34,546 bases of DNA from COE1 sp965114465 (GTDB lineage: Bacteria; Bacillota; Clostridia; Lachnospirales; Lachnospiraceae): NCBI GenBank assembly GCA_965114465.1, contig CBCOYO010000017.1, positions 1 through 34,546 of the forward strand, given 5' to 3'. Within the stretch, counting starts at the first letter, position 1. Every line of letters begins with the position of its first letter. Under the pieces are notes generated by a model. That model saw only the letters and a program-made list of their open reading frames with translations, was not told where the DNA came from and made no database searches. The position numbers and the translations under genes are program-made. Shown piece by piece: positions 17,196 to 25,348 of the stretch.

Positions 17196-17287
17196 TATAC
17201 TCACAAGCGATAAATTTTACCATGTCACTTAAGATAATTTCGCTTATAAGTCGGCATTATTGGCAAATTTAGGTACTCGCCAGTATA
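17196..17287. repeat. 92-bp palindromic element, TATACT family, short subtype
   Basis: It begins TATACTCACAAGCG and ends CTCGCCAGTATA. Its reverse complement aligns with 6283-6373 across the whole length. It lies 26 bases from the 102-bp copy, so different subtypes cluster in the same gap. The remainder of 16893-17393 shows nothing else beyond short AT-rich sequence. Confidence 0.6.
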
Positions 17288-17393
17288 AATTCCGCAATAT
17301 ACTTATTCTACCTAATTTTGTGCTAAATGTAAAGTAAGGAACTTATTTTACAAATAGATTTTCCTGCAAAATTAGTAAAATATAAATTACTAC

Positions 17394-17452
17394 TTGACAT
17401 ATATAGATTATCTATATATAATAAATATCGTTCTATATAGATAATCTATATA
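17394..17452 (+). promoter_or_regulatory. SigA promoter with two PadR-type operators
   Basis: TTGACA (17394-17399) and TATAAT (17417-17422) are separated by exactly 17 bases. A 19-base palindrome, TATATAGATTATCTATATA, fills the spacer (17400-17418), and its reverse complement lies at 17434-17452 over the likely transcript start. The two centres are 34 bases apart. The arrangement is what is expected for autorepression by the PadR protein encoded immediately downstream. Confidence 0.85.
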
Positions 17453-17493
17453 AGAACAAGATACTATAACCCAAAAAGAAAGGAGCCGCTGCT

Positions 17494-17823
17494 ATGGCAA
17501 TTGACAAATCACTAATCTCTGGAAGCACTTCTATGCTTTTGCTTCGTCTGCTGGAAGATAAAGATATGTATGGATATGAAATGATCGAAACGCTGGAACA
17601 GAAATCGAAAAACGTATTTGCGCTCAAGGCAGGAACGCTCTACCCCCTGCTGCACACAATGGAAGCGAAAAATTATCTCACCTCCTATGAACAGGAAGTA
17701 AGCGGAAAACTGCGTAAATATTATAGCATTACCAAAGAAGGACGCAGATACTTAAAAACTCGCAAAACGGAATGGCAAGAATACCAGACTGCCGTATTGG
17801 AAGTTCTTAGTGCTGCGATTTAG
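17494..17823 (+). CDS. PadR-family transcriptional regulator
   Basis: This 109-residue winged-helix repressor follows the PadR pattern closely. It has MLLLRLLEDKDMYGYEMIE in the first helices, then LKAGTLYPLLHTMEAKNYL as the recognition helix, and the wing segment GKLRKYYSITKEGRRYL, with a short C-terminal dimerisation helix. GGAG precedes the ATG. The promoter upstream contains two copies of a TATATAGAT/ATCTATATA palindrome, so it probably represses its own operon. The next gene, 42 bases downstream, encodes a HAAS-SEDS membrane protein, a pairing typical of PadR regulators with HAAS (DUF1700-like) proteins. Confidence 0.95.
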   Translation: MAIDKSLISGSTSMLLLRLLEDKDMYGYEMIETLEQKSKNVFALKAGTLYPLLHTMEAKNYLTSYEQEVSGKLRKYYSITKEGRRYLKTRKTEWQEYQTAVLEVLSAAI

Positions 17824-17865
17824 ACTGGCGGGTAGCTCGTAAGTAAAAAGGAGGAACAATTTTAA

Positions 17866-19197
17866 ATGGAAGATTTTATTAAAAACATTACGGAACAGAT
17901 CCGCTGTGTCCGTGCACGTGAGGGAATTGCGCATGAACTAAAGAACCATATTTTAGATCAAGCGGAAGCTTTTGAAGCATCCGGAGAAAGTCATAATGAA
18001 GCCTTACAAAAAGCAATTAAGGAAATGGGCGACCCCATTGCGATCGGCACATCATTGGATCAGGTACATCGTCCCCAGACCGATTGGAAAATGATTATAA
18101 TGGTATTTTTGTTTTATATTATTGGTTTGGCGCTGCTGTATTTTGGCGGCGGGCTCTCACAGTATCCCAGCTTCTTTGCAAAACAGTGCTTCTATACACT
18201 TGGCGCATTTGCAGTGATTATTGGTATTTATTTCTTAGATTACAGCATTATCGGACAGTATGCCCGCGCACTCTATGTGTTGTTTACACTGTTGTGTATT
18301 TTAATTGCTTTTACACAGCCACAAGTGTACGGTGCTGTACCTGCCTTATCCATGTTGGTGTATCTTTATATTCCGCTTTTTGCCGGATTCCTTTATTATC
18401 TCCGTGGAAACGGAATCCAAGGGCTTATCAAAGCAGCACTTTTGCAGGTTGTGACTGCGCTACTGACAGCCAGCTTAGCCAATCGTCTTTCTGCAAGTTT
18501 TAATATTTATATTATCTGCTTTGCAATGATCCTTCTTGCACTATACAAAAATTGGTTTGGCATAAAACAGAAGAAAGCTGCTTCTATTGCAGTAGTATTC
18601 GCCTTGATACTGCTTCCAGCACTCCTTGGCGTATTGATTACTTTCCATAATTCAGGATTTCGTGCTGCACGTATTCGAGCATGGTTTCACCCTGAACAGT
18701 ATGAAGGCGGCACTGGCTATATCTATTTGCGAATCCGCGAAGGGCTGGCAGCTTCCAAACTAATCGGTGCTTCTGATACCCCTGTTTCTTTCCAAGACGG
18801 CGTTTTTATGGAAGGGGCGATGATTCTGTTGCAGCTTATCGGCGTTTATGGAATCCTCGCTGGACTGTTGGTGCTATTGGCACTTACTGCATTTATCACA
18901 CGCGCATTTCATATTGTACAGCATCAGAAAAACCAGCTTGGATTTATGATTTCCGCCTCCTGCTGCATGGTATTTCTTGTAAACTGTCTGGAAAGTATTT
19001 TTATCAGCACAGGATATTTTCCTTTTACCAAAGTACAGCTTCCCTTCCTCTCTGGCGGCGGAAGCGCTACACTGACTTATGCAGTTTTTATTGGACTGCT
19101 GCTTAGCATTCACCGCAATGAAAAAATTCTTACAGATACTGCGATTATCAAACGTCCAATCCGGAAATTACGCATAAAATTAGAGCGAGAAAACTGA
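17866..19197 (+). CDS. HAAS (permease-prefix) domain fused to a SEDS/FtsW-RodA-like membrane protein
   Basis: Residues 1-65 form a short HAAS/permease-prefix helical domain (ELKNHILDQAEAFEASG, then ALQKAIKEMGDPIAIG). The remaining part has about ten membrane spans and ends with PFLSGGGS at 393-400, the signature of SEDS proteins (FtsW, RodA, SpoVE), which polymerise peptidoglycan glycan strands. A GYIYLRIREGLAASKLIGAS segment matches the extracellular region before it, but the usual DFIF..EE motif is degenerate (FQDGVFMEGAMIL). Polymerase activity is therefore uncertain. AGGAGG lies ahead of the ATG. Co-transcription with PadR suggests stress-controlled expression, possibly in envelope damage. 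Confidence 0.85.
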   Translation: MEDFIKNITEQIRCVRAREGIAHELKNHILDQAEAFEASGESHNEALQKAIKEMGDPIAIGTSLDQVHRPQTDWKMIIMVFLFYIIGLALLYFGGGLSQYPSFFAKQCFYTLGAFAVIIGIYFLDYSIIGQYARALYVLFTLLCILIAFTQPQVYGAVPALSMLVYLYIPLFAGFLYYLRGNGIQGLIKAALLQVVTALLTASLANRLSASFNIYIICFAMILLALYKNWFGIKQKKAASIAVVFALILLPALLGVLITFHNSGFRAARIRAWFHPEQYEGGTGYIYLRIREGLAASKLIGASDTPVSFQDGVFMEGAMILLQLIGVYGILAGLLVLLALTAFITRAFHIVQHQKNQLGFMISASCCMVFLVNCLESIFISTGYFPFTKVQLPFLSGGGSATLTYAVFIGLLLSIHRNEKILTDTAIIKRPIRKLRIKLEREN

Positions 19198-19345
19198 TCG
19201 CGCCGAGCGTCCGTAAGCTTTTGCTGACATTTTTCATTTGGACGCCCGTGTGCATAATCAAGTAGGGGAACGTCCTTCTCGCCTACTCGCCGCGCGCCCC
19301 ATACGCCGCTTCTGCGGCATATTTCCTCTTCATGGGGCTGCGCAT
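19198..19345. other. GC-rich convergent gap with hairpins
   Basis: This stretch between converging genes is visibly more GC-rich than its surroundings. It holds an AGTAGG/CCTACT pair and a GCCGC-TTCT-GCGGC hairpin near 19310 followed by ATATTTCCTCTT. The latter may end the plus-strand PadR/SEDS transcript. The last codons of the opposing kinase gene also extend into this region. Confidence 0.4.
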
Positions 19346-21738
19346 AAAAGAAAGGGGGAAAAATTATACCCCCCCCACGTAATTATGACTTTGAACAAGT
19401 CCCCATCGATCTCAACATTCAGTTTTCCGCCCTGCAATTCCACAAAGCTTCTTGCTATGGCAAGCCCAAGTCCGCTGCCCTCAGTATTGCGTGCGCTGTC
19501 CCCACGGACGAAACGCTCTGTTAACTCCTCCGGAGGTATATTTAATTCCATTGACGACATATTTTTCAATTCGATCCATATGCCTTGTTCGGTTTTCTCA
19601 GCATTAACATAAACCCTTGTGCGCGGCATAGCATATTTAATAATATTAATATAGAGATTCTCAAACACCCGATAAGTTTTTTGGCTATCGAGCTTTAAGA
19701 TCACTTTTTCCTCCGGCATAGCAAAACGGAATATCAGTTCAGCCTCCTCTACTTTATCTTCATATTCCAGATAAACCTGCCGCATTAAATTGCAGATATC
19801 AACCTCCATAAGATTTAATGTCACATTGCCGCTGTTTGCCTTACTTACCTCAAACAAATCTTCGATTAAGAATTTTAACCTTGCCGACTTCTTTTTTAAT
19901 ACGGCAAGATACTCTGTACGCTGCTGTGGTGTTAGATTTTCGTCGTCTAATAATTCAATATATGTTGTCATTGCTGTTAACGGCGTTTTTAAATCATGAG
20001 AAACATTGGTAATTAACTCTGTCTTCATTTTCTGGCTTTTTACCTCCTCATTCACTGCCTTACGAAATCCATCCTGAATTTTATTAAGTTCTTCTTTGCA
20101 AGAATCAAAAATTCCAAAATCTTCATTTAACACGGTATTTAAGTTCCCCTCGGCAATCGATCCAGTCGCATCCAACAGCCGCTTATACTGCTCCTGTATT
20201 TCTACAATATACTTCTTAATATACGTATAAAGTATGAGCGAATACAACGCCAACACAATCCAGCCAATTATCCACATCACCACAATCATTGCTAACACGC
20301 AGAAATTCATAAAAACCAGTTTACGCAGTATCTGTTCCATTTCCCCGTTTAAATCTGTATGAAAAAGTTCTATTTTCAACTTATTTTTTAGGTTTTTGCA
20401 TCCGTTTCCAACCCATCTCAGGGATTTTACAATCAAACTCCGTTCTCGTATCAATCCTCTTATGCCCAACACAAATACCTCACTCAAGGACACAGCAAAA
20501 TAAAATACCCCGCCAAATAAAAGTGAAAACAAGAATATATTCATTCCCCATGTCAATACCCACTCCATAAACCCAGGGAAAAACTGCATATACTCTCTAA
20601 AGAATTTATAAAAAGTACCATTATTGGTATTGATCATTAAATCTACTGCTAAATTTTCTAGGCAGAACAGACATAAAAGTGCCGCTATGCTAATCTCAAA
20701 ATACATATGAAATGCCCGCATTTGATGCAGACAATACCAATGCATTCTTGTCAGTACCAAAGCAGCCAAAAACACTACAATAAATACTGTCACAAACACA
20801 TTGCCAGCGCCTGCATCATAATACTGCTGGCGCAGATTCCATTTCTGTCCCATTACAAAATCATAACTTTTATTAAATGCATAGAGCATTTCCCGTTGTT
20901 CCTGTGTCATTGCATAAACGAATGTAACGTTTTTGGGTGTGCCGTCAATATGAATAACGAGTTTTCTCAACTTCCCTTCCATATCCTTTAGATATATCTC
21001 ATTGCGGTTATAATACTCTCGTTCCGGAATGCTTGTATCAAGCTCCACATTATCTCCTGTAGTGCTATAATACCCTTCACTAAGATTTTTGCGCAGCAAA
21101 TCAACTGCCATTACACTCTGCGCATTTTTCAAAAGCACTTCAGAATTTTCATCCTGCACAGAAATATTAGAAATATTGCCAATTTTATCATAGGAAATCT
21201 TTACGAAATAAACATACGGACTTTTATCCGTATCCAAAATATCACGATAAATATTTTTGATTTCGCGCCCTGTATTCTTAATTTCCTCCTCTGTTTCGTG
21301 GTCAATCACAAGATAGTCAATCCCCTTGGCTAGTCCGTCAAGCATCTCCTCCTTCCATACTTCTAATAAAGAATTTAATCCCTCCTCTAAATGTCTACGC
21401 AGTGAATCACTGGAATAATCGACCAACATATACGACAAAATTTCACTATTGTTTATATCGCCCTCCGTTAGTTCTTCCTCCGTAATCTGCATATACAACT
21501 TTGCATAATCGACATTTTCCTGATGAATCCTGTCATAAAGGTCTTTATAAAGTACAAGGTTGCTGCGGTAAATCTGTTCTAAAAGCTCGCTGCCAATCGC
21601 ATTATCTGAGAAATTTTTCTGTACCCTATCCCCCAAAATCGGATAACTTGCCAAAAAACCAGTGACTGCAAGCGCTATTATTACGCCTGCTGCAATTAGG
21701 CTGTATTTTCTATTGTTTTTCGATTTTATATCCAACAC
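19330..21738 (-). CDS. VanS-like sensor histidine kinase with large extracytoplasmic domain
   Basis: The 802-residue protein has an N-terminal span (about 13-31) and an extracytoplasmic region to about 310. Several further spans follow to about 500, then a HAMP-like linker. The kinase core has the H-box SHDLKTPLTAM (His581), an N-box-like NLYINIIKYAM and the G-box GSGLGLAIARS (from 754). It starts at a GTG that overlaps the end of the response-regulator gene by 29 bases, with AAAGGTGGTG as ribosome binding site, so the two are translationally coupled. The last 14 residues are encoded by a G8 run and a terminator-like hairpin and look unlike family C-termini. The ligand is unknown; relatives respond to envelope stress or antibiotics. 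Confidence 0.93.
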   Translation of the reverse strand: MLDIKSKNNRKYSLIAAGVIIALAVTGFLASYPILGDRVQKNFSDNAIGSELLEQIYRSNLVLYKDLYDRIHQENVDYAKLYMQITEEELTEGDINNSEILSYMLVDYSSDSLRRHLEEGLNSLLEVWKEEMLDGLAKGIDYLVIDHETEEEIKNTGREIKNIYRDILDTDKSPYVYFVKISYDKIGNISNISVQDENSEVLLKNAQSVMAVDLLRKNLSEGYYSTTGDNVELDTSIPEREYYNRNEIYLKDMEGKLRKLVIHIDGTPKNVTFVYAMTQEQREMLYAFNKSYDFVMGQKWNLRQQYYDAGAGNVFVTVFIVVFLAALVLTRMHWYCLHQMRAFHMYFEISIAALLCLFCLENLAVDLMINTNNGTFYKFFREYMQFFPGFMEWVLTWGMNIFLFSLLFGGVFYFAVSLSEVFVLGIRGLIRERSLIVKSLRWVGNGCKNLKNKLKIELFHTDLNGEMEQILRKLVFMNFCVLAMIVVMWIIGWIVLALYSLILYTYIKKYIVEIQEQYKRLLDATGSIAEGNLNTVLNEDFGIFDSCKEELNKIQDGFRKAVNEEVKSQKMKTELITNVSHDLKTPLTAMTTYIELLDDENLTPQQRTEYLAVLKKKSARLKFLIEDLFEVSKANSGNVTLNLMEVDICNLMRQVYLEYEDKVEEAELIFRFAMPEEKVILKLDSQKTYRVFENLYINIIKYAMPRTRVYVNAEKTEQGIWIELKNMSSMELNIPPEELTERFVRGDSARNTEGSGLGLAIARSFVELQGGKLNVEIDGDLFKVIITWGGYNFSPFLLCAAP
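19346..19376 (-). terminator. Terminator-like hairpin inside the 3' end of the kinase gene
   Basis: On the minus strand a G run is followed by TATAATTTTT, then CCCCC and TTTCTTTT, a GC stem with a T-rich tail. It lies upstream of the present stop codon at 19330, which suggests that the reading frame once ended earlier. Confidence 0.5.
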
Positions 21739-22411
21739 CCCACACCACCTTTAAATATTTTGGCTCTTTTGGATTAATTTCAATTTTTTCACGAATCTTA
21801 CGGATATGCACCATAATGGTATCTGTATTAATTGCCTGTTCATTCCATACCCGTTCGTAAATTTCCTCCGCACTAAATACTCTTCCTGGATTTTTCATTA
21901 ACAGAGTAAGGATTTTAAATTCCAATGGCGTCAGTTTTACCGGCTTTCCATCTACACTAACTTCCACTGTTTCCTCATTTAATTCCAGCCCACCAATTAC
22001 ATAAACTTTCTCATTGCGCACACCGACCGCCTTTAGAAATTTCCCATATCTGCGCAAATGCGAATTGACGCGCGCAAGCAATTCCATAGTAGTGAAAGGC
22101 TTTGTCACATAGTCGTCTGCCCCCATATTTAAACCCATAATTTTATCAACTTCCTCCGATTTTGCAGAAAGCATAATCACCGGAAATTCATAGCCTAAAT
22201 CCCGCACCTTCATCATCATTGTTATACCATCCATGCGCGGCATCATTACATCCACAATTGCAAGATGAACCTCTTGGCTTTGAATTACAGAAAGCCCCTC
22301 CACGCCATCACCTGCCTGCAGCACCTCGTACCCTTGATTTTTTAGGTAAATCTCTACACCCTCTCGAATTTCTTTATCATCTTCCACAATTAAAATACGG
22401 TATGTTTCCAT
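21710..22411 (-). CDS. OmpR/VanR-family response regulator
   Basis: This 233-residue regulator has a receiver domain with acidic pocket EDD (10-12), phosphoacceptor Asp54 (VDVMMPRMDG) and Lys104 (YVTKPF). A winged-helix DNA-binding domain follows at about 135-230 (LTPLEFKILTLLMKNPGRVF and VMVHIRKIREKIE-like segments). It is the cognate regulator of the overlapping VanS-like kinase. A short perfect hairpin lies 39 bases upstream, in the gap after the DedA gene. Confidence 0.96.
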   Translation of the reverse strand: METYRILIVEDDKEIREGVEIYLKNQGYEVLQAGDGVEGLSVIQSQEVHLAIVDVMMPRMDGITMMMKVRDLGYEFPVIMLSAKSEEVDKIMGLNMGADDYVTKPFTTMELLARVNSHLRRYGKFLKAVGVRNEKVYVIGGLELNEETVEVSVDGKPVKLTPLEFKILTLLMKNPGRVFSAEEIYERVWNEQAINTDTIMVHIRKIREKIEINPKEPKYLKVVWGVGYKIEKQ

Positions 22412-22449
22412 GTCTTTCTATATGCCCCTTCTCTATAATCTCCCTAATT

Positions 22450-22475
22450 AGGAACTGTAACGATACTCAGTTCCT
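22450..22475. promoter_or_regulatory. 8-bp inverted repeat upstream of the response regulator
   Basis: AGGAACTG and CAGTTCCT form a perfect 8-bp stem with a 10-base loop. No T run follows on either strand, so it could be an operator of the two-component system or a processing site rather than a terminator. Confidence 0.4.
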
Positions 22476-22508
22476 TATTTCCTTAAAAAGTATATCACAA
22501 TCTTACGC

Positions 22509-23024
22509 TTATGCCCACCCAAGATACGCAAATACTGATTCTCCAAGCAAATATCCCGCACCGACAAAAAACAAGTTCCAAATGCTGATACCCAAAACAG
22601 AACTAACAACATATTTCAAAAGATTCATCCGTGACACGCCTGCCGGAATAGAAACTAACGTTCTAACCATTGGTATCAACTTACTAACAAAAATGCCAAC
22701 ACATCCCTTCTCCCGAATCCACTTTAGTTTTTCTTCTATCAAAGGTTTCTGTTTTGGGAACTTATTTAAACATTTTTCCAGAAACAGTTCGCCGCCCTTA
22801 TAGCCAAGATAATACAAAAGCAAACTTCCCAAAAGCCCTGCCGCAATTGTAATTAGCAGCGCAATCACAAACGGAATTTTCCCTTGTGCCGCCCAGATAC
22901 CAGCAAGCGGCATAATCACCCCCGCCGGAAAGCCCGGAAGATTTAGATATTCTAAAAAAACAATTACAAATATTGCAATCGCCCCATAATTTGTAAAATA
23001 CTGTGAAATCGCTTCCATTGTCAT
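22509..23024 (-). CDS. DedA-family membrane protein
   Basis: This 171-residue protein belongs to the DedA/SNARE-associated (PF09335) family. It shows ENLxxPGFPxG-like FLEYLNLPGFPAGVIMP near the N-terminus, the GSLLLYYLGYKGG membrane-re-entrant region and the FVSKLIPMVRTLVSIPAG motif, which carries the conserved arginine. DedA proteins help recycle undecaprenyl phosphate or other phospholipids across the membrane. The ribosome binding site AGGAAGG lies eight bases before ATG. It lies directly upstream of the VanRS-like pair on the same strand, which fits an envelope-stress or antibiotic-response locus. Confidence 0.93.
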   Translation of the reverse strand: MTMEAISQYFTNYGAIAIFVIVFLEYLNLPGFPAGVIMPLAGIWAAQGKIPFVIALLITIAAGLLGSLLLYYLGYKGGELFLEKCLNKFPKQKPLIEEKLKWIREKGCVGIFVSKLIPMVRTLVSIPAGVSRMNLLKYVVSSVLGISIWNLFFVGAGYLLGESVFAYLGWA

Positions 23025-23220
23025 ACAATATACCTTCCTTTCCTGCGTGGTGATAAAGTTTGTTACACAGCAAAGCTGCGGGGATTTTCTTCAAGAATGC
23101 CACTCATAAACTATTTTTTAGTATACCGAATAAAACTAAATAAATCCTAGCAGCATTTCATAAGAATTTCTTAAAAAGCAACTCACTGAAATTAACTTCT
23201 TTATAGCAATCTCTAAATGC

Positions 23221-23279
23221 AAAAAAGTTCTTGGCAGCGCACTTCCTTTCAATTGGATTACGTTGCGAAGAACTTTTTT
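23221..23279 (-). terminator. Rho-independent terminator of the second chemoreceptor gene
   Basis: A long stem pairs AGTTCTT and GCAGCG with CGTTGCGAAGAACT. It is flanked by A6 and T6, so it can work in both directions. It lies 29 bases after the chemoreceptor stop and is the best terminator in the window. Confidence 0.75.
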
Positions 23280-23307
23280 GTTTTTTATTCTCTTTATAAG
23301 AATCGTT

Positions 23308-25005
23308 TTATTTATTTAATTTGAATTGGCTTACAAGTCCGTCAAGCGTGATTGCCTGTGCTGACAATTCTTGGCTGGTTGCCGAAGCCTCCTCGGCAGT
23401 TGCCGCATTGCTCTGAACTACCTCTGAAATCTGATTTACGCCGATTTCTGCCTGACGCATTGCTTCTGCCTGATCGTTTACCATTACCTTTAAATTTTGT
23501 GTAAAATCTGCGATCTGATTGATTCCATCTACAACAGATTTAATCGAATCCGCCACACGTTCCGCCACACGGTTTCCTTCTGTTACCTCTTTAATGGAAT
23601 TTTCAATTAATTCTCTTGTATCGACTGCCGCCTTTGCACTCTGATCTGCTAAATCACGGATTTCATCTGCAACCACTGAGAAGCCACGCCCTGCTTCGCC
23701 TGCTCTTGCTGCCTCTATAGAAGCATTTAAGGACAATAAGTTTGTCTGTGCCGCAATTGCCTCTATCTCCGAAATAATATTTCCAATCCTTGTAGAAGTA
23801 TCATTGATACGCTTCATTGCTGCCATCATCTCTGCCATCTCTTCACGGCTGCTATCCGCTTCGTTTGCATACTTTTGTGCTTTCATAAAGGATTCATCTG
23901 CGCTCTCCACGCTTTTTCCCATTGTAGCTGTAATATCGCTGATTGTCGCATGAAGCTCCTGTACTGCGCCAGCCTGCTCTGTTGCACCTTCTGCAAGATT
24001 CTGTGATGCATCTGCCAAATTGCCGCTGCCCGCCTGCACCTGCTCGGAAGCTTCTCCAATCGAAGTCAGCGTCTTTGTCATCTGACTCTTTAATGTGCGC
24101 ATGGACTGATACATTTTCTGAAAATCGTTGGTATATCTATCAGGTATATCAGATTTTGCAGTATAATCACCGCCTGACATTTTCCCTAAGATTGTATCCA
24201 TATCATGAATAATGGCACTTAGATTATCTGCCATATGTACTGCATTTTTCCCCATCTCCTCTACTTCATCACCAGTATTAATCTCTGGGAATGGACTAGT
24301 GAGGTCGCCAGTAGCGAAAGTTTCAAGCCGCATACCTAACTCTCCAAGCGGATCAGAAATCTTTTTGGAAATATTCTTGCCGATTTTCATAGATGCCATC
24401 ATTGCGGCTGCAATCGTTATAATAATGATACCTACCAGAATCCAGCACGCTGCCATTAAATACCCTGACAGTTTATTGCCTTCTTTTACTTTTACATCCA
24501 GCAATTCTTCCAGCTTCTCGTAAATGCTATTATACTTTACACTTAATTCGCTCATCGCTAAATCTTGTGCCTGCTTACAAAGTTCTCTGTCCGTTGTTGC
24601 ACCCAACGCCATTATCTCGCTGTCCAGCCTCCAATAATCATCCAATTCTGCTTCAATCGCATCATAAGTTTTCCTGCCGTCGTCTGATACAATTGTTTTC
24701 TCTATCTGCTTAAAGGACTGTTCAAACGCCGCCTTCATATCCGTATGCTGCTGTGTAACGGCATCAATTGCTGACTGTTCGTCATAACCAATAGCACCGC
24801 GCAGCGACGAACGAAGATCTGCAAACTGAAACATTGACGTTCCTATATCCCCCTGCGCAAAACCAAAGTTATGCAGCGCATAAGAGTAACGCAGACAAAT
24901 TACTACAATTGCTATCAAACCAACAACCGCAGCGATTGCAGTAATTGATGACACTGTGAAAAAAGATCGAACCAATCTTTTTTCAATTTTTTCTTTCTTT
25001 AACAT
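23308..25005 (-). CDS. Methyl-accepting chemotaxis protein with four-helix-bundle sensor
   Basis: In this 565-residue receptor, spans at about 16-38 and 183-206 enclose a 145-residue helical sensor that fits the 4HB_MCP type. A HAMP region at about 207-260 is followed by the coiled-coil signalling domain. Its tip is IAAQTNLLSLNASIEAARAG, followed by GRGFSVVADEIRDLADQ, the fully conserved form. The protein presumably relays a periplasmic ligand or redox cue to CheA. A clear promoter lies about 93 bases upstream and a strong terminator just downstream, so it forms a single-gene unit. Confidence 0.96.
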   Translation of the reverse strand: MLKKEKIEKRLVRSFFTVSSITAIAAVVGLIAIVVICLRYSYALHNFGFAQGDIGTSMFQFADLRSSLRGAIGYDEQSAIDAVTQQHTDMKAAFEQSFKQIEKTIVSDDGRKTYDAIEAELDDYWRLDSEIMALGATTDRELCKQAQDLAMSELSVKYNSIYEKLEELLDVKVKEGNKLSGYLMAACWILVGIIIITIAAAMMASMKIGKNISKKISDPLGELGMRLETFATGDLTSPFPEINTGDEVEEMGKNAVHMADNLSAIIHDMDTILGKMSGGDYTAKSDIPDRYTNDFQKMYQSMRTLKSQMTKTLTSIGEASEQVQAGSGNLADASQNLAEGATEQAGAVQELHATISDITATMGKSVESADESFMKAQKYANEADSSREEMAEMMAAMKRINDTSTRIGNIISEIEAIAAQTNLLSLNASIEAARAGEAGRGFSVVADEIRDLADQSAKAAVDTRELIENSIKEVTEGNRVAERVADSIKSVVDGINQIADFTQNLKVMVNDQAEAMRQAEIGVNQISEVVQSNAATAEEASATSQELSAQAITLDGLVSQFKLNK

Positions 25006-25097
25006 GGTAAGACAACTCTCCTCTCCTTCCCACTAGTACCTATTGTTATATATGCGCGGGAGACTACATATACAACATTTATAAATCACTCATTACC

Positions 25098-25125
25098 ATT
25101 ATACCTTAATTTTCCTAATAATCAA
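25098..25125 (-). promoter_or_regulatory. SigA-like promoter of the second chemoreceptor gene
   Basis: On the minus strand TTGATT (25125-25120) is followed after 16 bases by TATAAT (25103-25098), 93 bases before the start codon. The spacing is one base short of the optimum. Confidence 0.6.
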
Positions 25126-25266
25126 TATAGTTTTTTAACATAAATTTATTTTTTTGTTACATTTTGGCATATTGCCCAATAGCTTGAAAAATCGCGAAAA
25201 AACAGTGTAATAATACACAATTTTATTTAATGAAATTTGGTATATTTTACTATAATGTAAAATAAA

Positions 25267-25297
25267 TTGTTTTCTTATTGAAAAAATGTGTTATAAT
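25267..25297 (+). promoter_or_regulatory. Probable promoter of the LytTR regulator operon
   Basis: TATAAT at 25292-25297 is preceded by TTGTTT at 25267-25272 with a long 19-base spacer. It lies 51 bases before the chosen start codon. Confidence 0.45.
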
Positions 25298-25348
25298 ATC
25301 AACAGATTCCAAAAATTGATCAAGCTACGAAGGCAAAGGGACACGCAT

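Noticed and set aside
13881..17493. CRISPR-like array suggested by repeated about 100-bp blocks
   Set aside because: The blocks are palindromic, few and unevenly spaced, occur in both orientations, and no cas gene is present.
25286..25348. Longer form of the LytTR regulator starting at 25286
   Set aside because: The likely -10 box (25292-25297) would lie inside the coding region, and the receiver domain begins exactly at the ATG at 25349.
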